A program made the translations under genes and the position numbers. DNA of 64,000 bases from Mesostigma viride (lineage: Eukaryota > Streptophyta > Mesostigmatophyceae > Mesostigmatales > Mesostigmataceae). The notes under the pieces were generated by a model. The model did no database searches. It worked only from the letters and a program-made list of their open reading frames with translations, and was not told where the DNA came from. Location: assembly GCA_009746045.1 (NCBI GenBank), contig RPFO01000156.1, forward strand, positions 444,278 through 508,277, in the 5' to 3' direction. Shown here one piece after another: positions 11,432-20,599 of the stretch. How positions within the stretch are numbered: position 1 is the stretch's first letter; every line of letters starts with the position of its first letter.

Positions 11432-12039
11432 CCGACTTCCTAGTGGACCAGGAGGTGTCCACCAGCTTCTTGCGGCGAGAGAGGAACCGAACTCGGGCTG
11501 TGATGTCGCTGAAGGTGAGGACCACTGGAGGGGGCCCAGCCTTGGCCCGTGGATGGGGCAGGCGGAAGGCGCCCTGCAGTGCCGCACCTGGCAGCTCCAT
11601 GCACGCCAAGAGCCGGCTGCATGTTTCTTCAGCTCGTCGAGAAGAGAGTCTGGGGTCTCCTCCGGCGGCATATGTCGAAGCGCCTGAGGATGACCCGGCA
11701 GCGGCGACGGTCGCGGTCAGCGGCCTCGCGGCGCGTGTCTTCCAGCTCCTGGAGCTTGGTGGTGATGGCGGTCGTGGTAGAGGATGGCTGGCTCTTGAGC
11801 AGGTCTGCCCAGGAGGCGCGAGTCGAGCTAGGGGCCATCGCTAGCCCTACCAGCAGGTTGGGCGGCGATGGTGGCCGTTCGCTCGGCGATCTCGGGGGCT
11901 CAACACAGGGGACGCATACACACATGCATACACGAAAGAAAGAAAAAAGAAAATGTAAATGGTAATAATACGAACAATAATAAATAAAGACAAAGTATAG
12001 AGGAATAATAATAACAAAAACAAAATGTAATAAAGATTA

Positions 12040-12347
12040 AGAGGTCATTGCTGGGATCAGATGTGGTGAGGCACAGACAGGCGATGTTGGAGTTCGATTT
12101 TCAGCGCCCATGGTGCCCGGCCGGGGGTCTCAGGACTATCCAACAGGGTCTAAAGCCTCCCTATGTCCGCACCTTGGCTGCTGGAGTACATAGTGGTGCA
12201 GGTGCACTCAGAGCAGGTGTAGTTAATTTACACCCTACCCTTGGAGGAAGTAGCCCAGAATGTATTGAAAGCCATATGCCCCTTCTCAGGGATATGTGCT
12301 ACATGTACTCCCAACGGAGATATGTTCCAATTTAAATTAATCCACTC
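12040..12347 (+). mobile_element. LINE family A 3'-end copy
   Basis: The sequence from about 12,180 matches the last 170 bp of the family A 3' UTR: the AGTAGCC..GAATGTATTGAAAG stretch, then ATATGCCCCTTCTCAGGG, then the terminal hairpin CTCC-CAAC-GGAG and an A/T tail. The upstream 140 bp may also belong to the UTR. It carries no coding sequence. Confidence 0.65.
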
Positions 12348-12662
12348 TTTTAATGGAAATGTAGGTGAAATTACCCGGCAGCTTGCTCAGTTGGGAAATG
12401 CGCTTTGCATTGGTTAAGATATCTCTTGTATGCTTCGTCAAATGGACTTCATAAATTGAGATGTATTGGGCTTGACGTGGTCCCATCTTGATGTACTTGT
12501 GAAATGTCCAGGAAATTCTCATGCTGGTGAGATTTGGAGGATTTCAGCAATGAGCATTGACAGTGGTGTGAGCGAGTACCAAAGTTAATCTTACGATGCA
12601 AACATTGTCAAGGTTAGAACTAGATATCCTTCTGCCCTTGCCCTTGCCCACACTCAATCCCG

Positions 12663-12880
12663 CTCAAATGCACACGCACACGCACACGCACACGCACACG
12701 CACACGCACACGCACACGCACACGCACACGCACACGCACACGCACACGCACACGCACACGCACACGCACACGCACACGCACACGCACACGCACACGCACA
12801 CGCACACGCACACGCACACGCACACGCACACGCACACGCACACGCACACGCACACGCACACGCACACGCACACGCACACA
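12663..12880. repeat. (CACACG)n microsatellite
   Basis: A virtually perfect 6-bp tandem repeat of more than 210 bp. The open frames across it (His-Thr, Cys-Val or Val-Arg repeats) are consequences of the repeat and not genes. Confidence 0.95.
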
Positions 12881-13044
12881 GCACACGACCATGGAAGTAA
12901 CTAATGTCTAACTAAATTAGTTGTTTCACAATTACAACAGAATAGTTGTCTCACTTCATGTCTTAATGGATCTATGATTCCATGTGGTTGCTTGATATGG
13001 CAAGTGACACGACAATCGAACACTTTTGACACACCCACACACCT

Positions 13045-13332
13045 TGGCACAATTCAGCAGGTGACCCTATGTGGTCGCTTGATGTGCAATAATAAGTGAA
13101 ACTTGTTCATGGCAAATCACGACTCATCAATCACACAACCATGCAATGACTTTATTGAAAACTTGAACACAATTCAGGTGGCCCTATGTGGTCGCTTGAT
13201 GTGCCATAATAAGTTAAACTTGTTCATGGCAAATCACGGCTCATCAATCACACAACCATGCGATGACTTTATTGAAAACTTGAACACAATTCAGGTGGCC
13301 CTATGTGGTCGCTTGATGTGCCATAATAATAA
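13045..13332. repeat. 117-bp minisatellite, left part
   Basis: About two and a half units of 117 bp; the motif GTGGTCGCTTG recurs at about 117-bp spacing. The same repeat resumes at 22,629 on the other side of the Harbinger-like insertion, so one array was split. On the minus strand each unit begins with GGCCACCTGAATTGTG, identical to the stop codon and start of the 3' UTR of the putative exon ending at 22,943. Confidence 0.85.
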
Positions 13333-13614
13333 GAGCCTTTCCACATATGGTGACGAATCCGTGCGAATTAGGAGGACTCGGATTGGTCCGGACCGCAGTT
13401 CCAGGCTCGAGGTCTAATTCGGCGCGGCGAATAAAATTAATTAGCGGTGAAATTAGTCGGGACGGGGTTTCCACATTCAGTTCCGATCCAACGGCGGCGA
13501 ACAAGTTCCCGCCTTTTTGTGTGCATCATGGCACGTGCTTGACCCTACTAAAAGTGAAAACCAGAACTGCACCCCGTCGCCCAGCATTACACGCCATAAC
13601 CATCTGGCATCGCT

Positions 13615-13797
13615 GTGATTTTAAGCCTTGCAATGGCTGAGCCGCCGCCTGCGGCGCTTACGTTTAAGACGCAAGAAGATGTTCTTGAGGCCGAGGTGCG
13701 CGGCCAGATCACAGCGGCCTATGCCATACATTGGATTAGGCGCCTTAACGAACTGAGTCGAGGGAAGCGAGGAGGGGACGCGATGAGCGCCATCTAA
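13615..13797 (+). CDS. Small ORF inside Harbinger-like element, unknown
   Basis: A short frame from the ATG at about 13,633 encodes roughly 54 residues including FKTQEDVLEAEVRGQITAAY. Harbinger elements often carry a second, Myb/SANT-like gene, but this peptide is too short and lacks the spaced tryptophans to claim that. It could be a first exon or chance. Confidence 0.2.
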   Translation: MILSLAMAEPPPAALTFKTQEDVLEAEVRGQITAAYAIHWIRRLNELSRGKRGGDAMSAI

Positions 13798-14524
13798 GCA
13801 GTTGCTTGTCATGTCTATACGCCCGGGCATCTCATGATCTGTCTACCATGCACGCATTTTCCTTGGATGAATCAAACAGCTTTTGACATTTTAATGGCGA
13901 CAATGAAGTCTGGCCACGACAATATAGCGCTGCTCAGAGCTTCGTTGCCGAGAAAGGTTTAAGAGGTGCTTTTTCCGGGCAGATAATGTAACTCTGCCTA
14001 GACCCCGGTAGCTTTCAGCACGCGCATATTGCTTGAGGTAAGCGAGCCACGACGCCTGCAGGTGCTCCTGCCGAGGTGGAGACCTCCGAGAGCACGTGGA
14101 TTAGGCTCATGCGTCACAGCAGCATATCGACCTTCATTCTCCTGGTGTACGTGGAAGGTCACTTTTCAGGATTAACATATCTGAATGTTGATTGCCTGTT
14201 CATTTTCCGTCAATTGAGCAGCGATTGAAACCATGAGCCATGCAAGTGTAAGTTGCAGAATTCAGTTGATGAACCCAAGCAGGTAATGTGCAAAATAGAT
14301 GAACCCAAGTAATATGTGCAGATGTTTCGTCCCACTGGCTGTGTGCTATTGCATGAACCGTGTAGGCCCTTGGCGTGTACTCACTTGCTGCAACCGTGCC
14401 CACAGCTGCTTGTCAATACACGCGGCAGGCACAACGACTTTTGCCGCGAGGTGAAACATTTAACTCCCCCACACCTTGCATTTTTCACTCTTTCTTTTCC
14501 CTATCCATCCTACCCCCCAGCACA

Positions 14525-14869
14525 CACACACGCCCACATACATACACATGCACATAAATGTTCACACACACATGCACACACGCACGCATACACACATGCA
14601 CACATACACACATGCACACACGCACACATGCACACATGCACACACGCACACACGCACACATACATACATGCACACATACACACATGCACACACGCACACA
14701 TGCACACACGCACACATGCACACATACACACATGCACACACGCACACATGCACACATGCACACACGCACGCATACACACATGCACACATACACACATGCA
14801 CACACGCACGCATACACACATGCACACATACACACATGCACACACGCACGCATACACACATGCACACAT
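14525..14869. repeat. CA-rich microsatellite (CACACATGCA type)
   Basis: Interleaved CACACATGCA, CACACGCA and CATACACA units. The YR retrotransposon begins at its right edge, and the same kind of repeat continues at 20,193, so the retrotransposon inserted into a CA array. Confidence 0.9.
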
Positions 14870-15025
14870 CCAGTGTTTACATAGTGATTGGCTTCGGGTT
14901 ACACGCCAGACACCTCATGTTTATTACAAATTAGTGAAATAACACACCAGCGCTAGGTCTAGACTCTAAGCGGGATAACACACAAAATTTGGGACGGCAG
15001 TATAAACACCTAAACTGCCCGTCCC
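14870..15025 (-). repeat. YR retrotransposon B2 repeat
   Basis: This 156-bp sequence is repeated almost identically at 15,242-15,397 (one difference seen, GGCTTCGGG against GGTTTCGGG). It forms the outer edge of the element next to the CA microsatellite. The near identity suggests a recent insertion. Confidence 0.9.
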
Positions 15026-15050
15026 CGTCCCCCAAGGGTGGGTGGGTGGG

Positions 15051-15241
15051 GAGTCAAGAAAAACGGGTAAGCTCACCGCCATCCCCCTCTCCCTTTATAG
15101 GAAAACCTCCCTAGCAAGGGGGGGGGGGGTGACCTGTGCCAGAAATATATTTTTACAAATTCTTTCTAGAAGCTAGCGGCGAGTACCCTGACCCTAATGC
15201 ACCATGTAGCACAAGATAATACGAGCATTAGCTCACAAAAT
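15051..15241 (-). repeat. YR retrotransposon A2 repeat
   Basis: Its two ends match A1 at 20,153-20,192: GAGTCAAGAAAAACGGGT at one end and GCATTAGCTCACAAAAT at the other. About 150 bp between these ends is absent from A1. It lies between B2 and B1, as expected for split direct repeats. Confidence 0.8.
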
Positions 15242-15397
15242 CCAGTGTTTACATAGTGATTGGTTTCGGGTTACACGCCAGACACCTCATGTTTATTACA
15301 AATTAGTGAAATAACACACCAGCGCTAGGTCTAGACTCTAAGCGGGATAACACACAAAATTTGGGACGGCAGTATAAACACCTAAACTGCCCGTCCC
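15242..15397 (-). repeat. YR retrotransposon B1 repeat
   Basis: The inner copy of the 156-bp B repeat, lying directly after the recombinase coding region (minus strand) and overlapping its last codons. Confidence 0.9.
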
Positions 15398-17904
15398 ACA
15401 TCTCCATTCTGGCCCCTCAGGCCGTAGTAGACACAAGTAGGCTCACAACCCAGGCGCCCGCAGTGGGTGCGGGTCGGGTCACAGTAGATGGCCCCGGAAG
15501 TGGGCGCGCCAGTGCGCCGGGTCCCAGGAATGCGCCAGGGCCCAGAGGCGCGGGGGGAGGTCCAGCAGCAGGGCCCTGTGGAGTCCCACGTAGCGCTGCA
15601 CCGAGTCAGCCGCGCGCCAACGGCCGCGCCGCTGGATGTCCGCCGTCGGGATGTTGCGCAAGGCGTCGTGGGTGGCCCCACCATGCCGCAGCGAGTGCAG
15701 CGTGAACTTGCCCGGGAGCTGGAGCTGGGTCCAGACACTGACCCACTGGACCGCGCCTGCGCATACGTGAGCCCGCCGAAGACCAGCGCCCCCGGTGCCC
15801 GGCCGCGGCACAGCGCGGACAAGAGGCCCAACGAGAGAGGGTCCTCCACGAGGACATGCTGGGTACCACCTTGGGCTGTCTTGGGGTCCCGGAGCAGGAG
15901 TGCCCCCTGACCACGCGCCGGCCCCAGACGGGGGTCCCCTGGGAACGCCACGTCCCCAACGTGCAGGCCCAAAGCCTCGCTGATGCGCAGATACTGCTGG
16001 AAAGCCACCAGCACCCAGCGCAGCCATGGCGGTCTGATGGCGGGAGAGTAGCAGGACAGCCGCGAGGTAGCACAGTCGCCACGGGACCGGGGGGGACTCT
16101 GGCAGGGGACCAGCCGACCCCAGCCGCGCAGCATGCGGTCAGCCATCTGCCACGAGTCGACCACCGAGGGCTGGTACAAGCGGAGCCCCTGCTTCGCCTG
16201 CTGACAAAGAGTCCGCCCCCTGCCCCCTCCACTCTCGTACACCGCCGAGACCCACTCGCAGAACAGTGCCTCGGCCTCGGTGGGGTCGTGCTCCCCGGGT
16301 GGAAGCCACGCCAGAAAGACCGACACGGCGCGGTGGTAGCGGGGCAGGGTGGAACGGGGGTTGACCGTGCCCTCCAAGAGCCGGTGACGGGCGTTGCGCA
16401 GCCGCGGCCCCGGATTGGCCTCCACGTCGCCGTCGGAGGTGAGGTCCCGGCGCCAGCCACCCGCCACCGGGGCACTGCGCGCTCGGCTGGGTCCATCCGC
16501 AGGGTTACTCGAGGTACGCACATACACCCAATGAGACCGGGTGTCCGCCGCCAAGGACAGGGCCGCTACGCGCCGGGCCACTTGGTTGAGCCGGTAAGAA
16601 GACGACCGGCCCTTGACCATGCAGCCGAGGACCGCGCTGGAGTCCACCATCCGCACAACGCGCGTCCCGCGGACGGCCAGGGAGCGACACGACCATTCCA
16701 GACCCTGGGCAGCCACGCGCGCCTCCTTGATGTTGATGTGCTCCCGCGGGTTGCCCCAGCGGTAGGACACCGCCGTCCGCCACGGCGCGGTGGCGATCAC
16801 CTGGTAGTCCGCCTCCGTCAGCCGCTCAACGGTCCAAGGCGTATCCGAGGCCCCCAGCGCCACCGTGGCCCACCCCCGAGCCTCCCGGCGCTGGGCCAAG
16901 GACTGCACCTGTGCAGCCGGTAGGTCGGCGTACACGATCCCGGCCCCCTCCGTGCTGGCGTCTGTCACCACCACCCGGCCCGCGAGGGGGGCTGCCCGCG
17001 GCGCCCGTAGGAAGGGCGCCGTGGCGACAGCCGCCGTGAGCTCCTCCCGCACGCTTTGCCACAACTGCCAGCGGCGGCGCCGCGCGTACCAGTCCCACGG
17101 GTCTGCCCGCATGACGCGCAGCAAGCGGTACGTCTCCCCCCAGAGGGAGAGCAGCGGCCGGCACAGCAGCTGGATCCACACCCACTTGCCGACGAGGGAC
17201 TCGAGTTCCCGCTGGTAGGTGAACCCGCGCCGCAAGACGGCCTGGGTGGCGGCAACGACCCCAGCCAGCCGCTCCGCGGTCGGGACGATGCTTCCGTCGC
17301 GCCGGTGCACGACACCCAAGGCCACCACGTCCCGCTGGTCGGGGCTGGCCGGCACCACCTTACTCGCCTTCTGCGGCAGCCCCGCTGCTGCATAGGCTGC
17401 CGCGGCCCGCGCCAGCTGCTGGTTGACACCCGTCGCCGTTGCACAGTGGGAGACGTGCAGATCGTCGATGGTGATGGCATGGAGGCCCTCCTCGTCGTGC
17501 GGCGGGTCGAAGATGGCGGCGGGGGCCAAGGGGTTGGCCGGGTCCTCCTCCCACCGGAGGCGCACCGTCTGGCCCAGGGGTCCCTTGTCCACCACCAGCA
17601 GGAGCTGGGCCATGTTAATGCTGACGCCCCGACGGGGATCCAAAGCCCCAGAGCGGTACAGCACCGCCATGTGGATCACCTGGGCGACCACCACGGCGTG
17701 CTTGTTACCCATGGGCCAGCAGCGCATCCACGGCCATACCCGCCGGGCGGGCCCGGGCAGCCCGACGTCCCGGGAGTCCACAGCCGGCCAAGCGCAGTAC
17801 TTGCGCAGCCAGTCGGGGAGCCGCAGGCGGTTGTAGTAGCCCTCGAGGTCGGAAGTGCCCCCGAACACCGGGCAGCCAGCCCGCACCCACAGCTCGGCTA
17901 TCAC
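15382..17904 (-). CDS. YR retrotransposon pol: RT, RNase H, 2A, recombinase
   Basis: The 840-codon frame starts in the RT palm (GTSDLEGYYNRLRLPDW at about residues 16-32, then TIDDLHV at about 145, where the active-site DD lies). RNase H follows (VVVTDASTEGAGIVYADL; EHINIKEARVAAQ; VDSSAVLGCMVKGRSSS; SSNPADGPSR). Next comes a 2A-like motif, GDVEANPGP. The tyrosine recombinase N-terminal helices start at LPRYHRAVSVFLAWL; the first catalytic Arg is in YLRISEALGL. Near 15,750 the frame shifts: the HxxR box (HSLRHGGATH) and the region of the catalytic Tyr (RRGRWRAADSVQRYVG) are in another minus frame at about 15,600-15,710. The order fits DIRS-type Pol. The frameshift makes this copy likely inactive unless it is a sequencing error. 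Confidence 0.8.
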   Translation of the reverse strand: MIAELWVRAGCPVFGGTSDLEGYYNRLRLPDWLRKYCAWPAVDSRDVGLPGPARRVWPWMRCWPMGNKHAVVVAQVIHMAVLYRSGALDPRRGVSINMAQLLLVVDKGPLGQTVRLRWEEDPANPLAPAAIFDPPHDEEGLHAITIDDLHVSHCATATGVNQQLARAAAAYAAAGLPQKASKVVPASPDQRDVVALGVVHRRDGSIVPTAERLAGVVAATQAVLRRGFTYQRELESLVGKWVWIQLLCRPLLSLWGETYRLLRVMRADPWDWYARRRRWQLWQSVREELTAAVATAPFLRAPRAAPLAGRVVVTDASTEGAGIVYADLPAAQVQSLAQRREARGWATVALGASDTPWTVERLTEADYQVIATAPWRTAVSYRWGNPREHINIKEARVAAQGLEWSCRSLAVRGTRVVRMVDSSAVLGCMVKGRSSSYRLNQVARRVAALSLAADTRSHWVYVRTSSNPADGPSRARSAPVAGGWRRDLTSDGDVEANPGPRLRNARHRLLEGTVNPRSTLPRYHRAVSVFLAWLPPGEHDPTEAEALFCEWVSAVYESGGGRGRTLCQQAKQGLRLYQPSVVDSWQMADRMLRGWGRLVPCQSPPRSRGDCATSRLSCYSPAIRPPWLRWVLVAFQQYLRISEALGLHVGDVAFPGDPRLGPARGQGALLLRDPKTAQGGTQHVLVEDPLSLGLLSALCRGRAPGALVFGGLTYAQARSSGSVSGPSSSSRASSRCTRCGMVGPPTTPCATSRRRTSSGAAVGARLTRCSATWDSTGPCCWTSPRASGPWRIPGTRRTGAPTSGAIYCDPTRTHCGRLGCEPTCVYYGLRGQNGDVGRAV
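16405..16452 (-). other. 2A-like ribosome-skipping motif (DVEANPGP)
   Basis: On the minus strand the Pol frame reads LTSDGDVEANPGP between the RNase H end (NPADGPSR) and the recombinase N-terminus. It fits the 2A consensus D(V/I)ExNPGP, in which peptide-bond formation between Gly and the last Pro is skipped during translation. If functional it would release the recombinase from RT-RNase H. This is inferred from the motif only. Confidence 0.65.
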
Positions 17905-18551
17905 CCCAAGGTGGGGGAGAAGGGCCGCGGGGGGTCTACCAGGAGCCAGTTGCCAGGCCGGTTGTCCACGATGAGTCGCATCGAGCCGTCCGGCTTCTTG
18001 CGCCCCGCCACCCCATTTACTGCTGGGGGCGCCTGCTCATAAAACCCCCCGACAACCCCGGCCTCCAACGCGCGCAGCAACAGCTTGATGTACTCCGCAG
18101 GGGCGCACCCCCGGGTGGCCCGGAACCGCACCCGCCGCTCGCCGGGTGTCAACAGTCGCACCAGCGTCTCCTCGCTGGCATACACGGCCGCCACCGAGGG
18201 CGGCAAGAGCCCCAGCACGTCCACGGTGCCCCCCTCCCCCGGCGCGGGGAACGCGACCTTGTCCGCCTGAATTGTTGTGAAAGGTCCACTTGTGTTGTAG
18301 TCATCCCTGACTGGGGCCGGGCCAGCTGCCGCTACAACAGGCTGCTGGCGGCAATAGGCCCGGCAAGTTTTGAAGATCTCTTGTAGAGCCGCCTCCTGGA
18401 CCGGCCCCGTCGCCCGGGCCGGCAGGTTTAGCGGGTGTCGGCCCCCGCCCCCCACCAGTTTAAGGCCCCCACCGCCGCACAGGCGGCGTCCTGACCCCGA
18501 AGGGTCAAGGCCGCCCGCTGTCGGCGCCGGGCAGACCCCAGCGCGCCCCAC
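17901..18551 (-). CDS. YR retrotransposon pol, N-terminal RT part
   Basis: The frame begins near 18,551 and runs to a stop at 17,901. Its end carries reverse-transcriptase sequence around GRKKPDGSMRLIVDNRPGNW (fingers region), preceded by a linker. The stop is probably an artefact of a frameshift: the next frame continues RT directly from the same place, and a run of six G (C on the coding strand) near 17,931-17,936 lies at the switch. Either the element is mutated or the run was misread. RT copies the element RNA into DNA. Confidence 0.7.
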   Translation of the reverse strand: MGRAGVCPAPTAGGLDPSGSGRRLCGGGGLKLVGGGGRHPLNLPARATGPVQEAALQEIFKTCRAYCRQQPVVAAAGPAPVRDDYNTSGPFTTIQADKVAFPAPGEGGTVDVLGLLPPSVAAVYASEETLVRLLTPGERRVRFRATRGCAPAEYIKLLLRALEAGVVGGFYEQAPPAVNGVAGRKKPDGSMRLIVDNRPGNWLLVDPPRPFSPTLG

Positions 18552-18699
18552 CGGCGCTTTGCCAAGTCAACTGGTAGAGGCAACGGAAGCAAGGCATGTT
18601 GTCGATTGGTAGTTACCCCAGATTCGCCCCTGGCGCCCAGCGGCCAAACAGGCCGCACCGGCACGCCAAGTGGAGCCACTGGCTGTGGGGGGCTTCCAG

Positions 18700-18990
18700 A
18701 TTCCACCACCGAATCCCGACCAGGCCCTGACGTGCCCGTCAGAGTGCGCCCAGCCGTGCCACGCCCCACACCAGAATATTTCGAGAATTGATTCACACGA
18801 TCCCCAGCAGAGGGGGCGGGGCCAAATTCCCCGGGCTGATTCTGCAGAATCTGGGAAAGCCCTAGCGTGCCCACTAGAGTGCGCCTCCCCAGATCCAAAT
18901 TCGACAAAATCTGCCGATTCCGCGGCAGATTCTGGGAAAGCCCTAGCGTGCCCACTAGAGTGCGCCTCCCCAGATTCAAATTCGGCAAAG
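18700..18990. repeat. Short tandem duplication between gag and RT ORFs
   Basis: A unit of about 82 bp containing TCTGGGAAAGCCCTAGCGTG and TAGAGTGCGCCTCCCCAGAT occurs at about 18,849 and 18,931, with a more diverged third copy near 18,720. It lies in the gap between the gag stop and the RT ORF. Confidence 0.7.
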
Positions 18991-18996
18991 TCTCCC

Positions 18997-20094
18997 CTAC
19001 TCCTTCTTCGGCCCCTTGCCCTTCTCTAGGCGGTTGGAGAGCTCGGCTGCCTTCATAGCGCTCTGCACTGCCGGATGCCACAGCAGGTTCGCATCCTCCT
19101 GCAAGGGGAGCATCGCTAATGCTGCCCCCTTGAACCCTTGCATGGTATCGGCCAGCGTGATCGCCGTCAGAATTTTCATCAGGTACTCGGGGGCTGCCAT
19201 GTGCTTGATGGCATCGTCCCCCATTCCCCGCGGCAGCCAGCCTAACTCCGTGTTCAGAGTATCCAGCGTGAAGGCGATCTGGTGGGCCAGGAGCTTGCGC
19301 ACCTCGGCCCTGACCCGTCCAGGTCGGCTTGGTGGCCAGCAGCCATCCCCTGATGCTCCCCCCGCCACCGACTCCGCAGACCGCAGAGCACTCGGCAGCA
19401 GGGGCTGCCGCGCTCCGCACTCCACGTTCACCGAGGTGGCGTGGGTGGGCAGCTCCACGCCCGGCGTGCAGGTCTGTCGACCCCCTTGCGCAGCTATGGC
19501 TTGCTCGCTGGTCAGCAGGCCGCTCATAACCAAGCGGCCCATTGCTAAAGCTAGAGCGTCGCCATCCTCCCCTGCCTGCTGCCGGCCGCGCTGGGTTGAA
19601 CGCGCCGTCTGGGGAGGCTGGCGGCCCGCCCTGTCGCCAGATTTTCCCGCTTCCCCACCCGCCAAAAACTGGTCGACGCGTAGCCCCACCCCGGAGCTCA
19701 CGCGTCGATTGTTCCCTGACTCCTCCCGGACTTCGTGCCGGGGCTCCTCCTCCTCCTCGTAATTTTCCTCCTCGCCCGGGTCCTGCAGCGCATCCCGCAG
19801 CATGGCAGCGATGGCGGACTGCATCGTCTCCCTGGGGAGGGGCTCGACGTAAAAACCACGTCGCCTCAAGTACTTCTCGAGGTTGTCGAGCCGACGACCG
19901 TCTGGTAGGGCCAGGATGCGATCCAGCCAGCGTGGGCCGCCCCCCAACAAGGCCCTCGCCCTGAGGGCGATGTCCTTTAGCGAGCCATCCATAGGGACAA
20001 CCCGCATTCGGTTTAGCCACTCCGCTTCCGGTGGTCTCACCGCCGACGGAACCCCTGCGTCTGCCATTGCATCCTGAAAGACCTCCTCTGCCAT
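18997..20094 (-). CDS. Gag-like protein of YR retrotransposon
   Basis: An intact 365-residue ORF starts with ATG at 20,094, just inside the A1 repeat, and ends in a stop at 18,997. It has an acidic stretch (EEENYEEEEE, about residues 107-116), a basic Gln/Arg/Gly-rich linker, and a helical C-terminal part (about 240-365) containing LLAHQIAFTLDTLNTELGWL and ending in a Lys-rich tail. No CCHC knuckle is visible. It is not similar to a family I can name; position and size fit the capsid-like first ORF of DIRS/Ngaro elements. A different frame over the same DNA is also open but is judged to be a shadow. Confidence 0.65.
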   Translation of the reverse strand: MAEEVFQDAMADAGVPSAVRPPEAEWLNRMRVVPMDGSLKDIALRARALLGGGPRWLDRILALPDGRRLDNLEKYLRRRGFYVEPLPRETMQSAIAAMLRDALQDPGEEENYEEEEEPRHEVREESGNNRRVSSGVGLRVDQFLAGGEAGKSGDRAGRQPPQTARSTQRGRQQAGEDGDALALAMGRLVMSGLLTSEQAIAAQGGRQTCTPGVELPTHATSVNVECGARQPLLPSALRSAESVAGGASGDGCWPPSRPGRVRAEVRKLLAHQIAFTLDTLNTELGWLPRGMGDDAIKHMAAPEYLMKILTAITLADTMQGFKGAALAMLPLQEDANLLWHPAVQSAMKAAELSNRLEKGKGPKKE

Positions 20095-20152
20095 TGGTAA
20101 CTTGTCTGATTGACGCCGTTATTAGCTAGGCGTATAATGCTTCACGAGTTTC

Positions 20153-20192
20153 GAGTCAAGAAAAACGGGTCTCGGGCATTAGCTCACAAAAT
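20153..20192 (-). repeat. YR retrotransposon A1 repeat (short)
   Basis: This 40-bp 5' terminal repeat consists of the two ends of A2 joined together. It lies about 60 bp upstream of the gag-like start codon and abuts the CA microsatellite at 20,193. Confidence 0.8.
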
Positions 20193-20450
20193 ACACACAT
20201 GCACACACGCACACACGCACACACGCACACACGCACACACGCACACACGCACACACGCACACACGCACACACGCACACACGCACACACGCACACACGCAC
20301 ACACGCACACACGCACACACGCACACACGCACACACGCACACACGCACACACGCACACTCGCACACACGCACACACGCACACACACACACACACACGCAC
20401 ACACGCACACACGCATACACGCACACACGCACACACGCACACACATGCAC
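20193..20450. repeat. (CACACG)n / CA microsatellite, right of YR element
   Basis: Mostly perfect CACACG units, grading into mixed CACATGCA units up to about 20,600. This is the right-hand continuation of the array into which the retrotransposon inserted. Frames across it are repeat artefacts. Confidence 0.9.
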
Positions 20451-20599
20451 ACTGTGACATACACATGTATGCACACAATATCACACACATGCACACACCC
20501 ACGTGCGCACATGCACGCTAACACATGCACACAAACATGTGCACACACCCACGAGCACACGTGCACATGCATACAAACGCACACAAACACAGGCCGACT

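Larger units (their letters stand above)
6853..11445. mobile_element. CACTA (EnSpm)-type DNA transposon, probably non-autonomous
   Basis: The 4,593-bp element has perfect 14-bp terminal inverted repeats, CACTAGGAAGTCGG at 6,853-6,866 and its complement at 11,432-11,445. A 2-bp duplication GA flanks it (6,851-6,852 and 11,446-11,447). CACTA elements usually make 3-bp duplications, so 2 bp is a little unusual, but the host ORF1 frame supports it. Both ends carry dense subterminal repeats, a hallmark of this superfamily. I see no transposase in the interior: frames are short and show no DDE-type motif. It is therefore likely mobilised in trans. A 380-bp inverted-repeat element and a minisatellite lie inside it. 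Confidence 0.75.
6253..11906 (-). mobile_element. LINE family B copy split by a CACTA element
   Basis: Minus-strand ORF1 sequence lies in two parts. The upstream part (11,906 to 11,448) has SWADLLKSQ and a helical segment rich in E, R and D. The downstream part (6,850 to 6,670) has LDDDLTPAQQQQRREWPDY and PQVYWRGGDLY, then a stop, a 3' UTR, the perfect hairpin CACGTGAC-GCA-GTCACGTG near 6,272-6,290, and a TTAAT tail. An 11-bp direct repeat, AGGGGACGCAT, brackets the whole at 6,242-6,252 and 11,907-11,917. The copy is 5'-truncated. The 4.6-kb interruption is a later DNA transposon. Conceptually removing it with one TSD copy joins the two ORF1 parts in frame. Confidence 0.75.
14870..20192 (-). 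mobile_element. Tyrosine-recombinase retrotransposon (DIRS/Ngaro type), near complete
   Basis: Read on the minus strand the order is A1 repeat, gag-like ORF, RT, RNase H, a 2A-like peptide, tyrosine recombinase, then B1, A2 and B2 repeats. Split direct repeats of the form A1-ORFs-B1-A2-B2 define the Ngaro/PAT group of YR retrotransposons, which use a recombinase and make no target-site duplication; none is seen here. Two frameshifts, one in RT (about 17,930, at a run of six G) and one in the recombinase (about 15,750), disrupt the genes, though either could be a sequencing error. The flanks on both sides are CA microsatellite. Confidence 0.85.

Noticed and set aside
12596..12904. Long His-Thr, Cys-Val and Val-Arg open frames
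   Set aside because: They are translations of the (CACACG)n microsatellite in different frames; the same applies to 14,476-14,942 and 20,110-20,617.
18428..20020. 530-residue minus frame overlapping the gag-like ORF
   Set aside because: It runs in another frame across the gag-like ORF and the tandem duplication, with composition typical of a GC-rich shadow frame. The 365-residue ORF has the better start and position.
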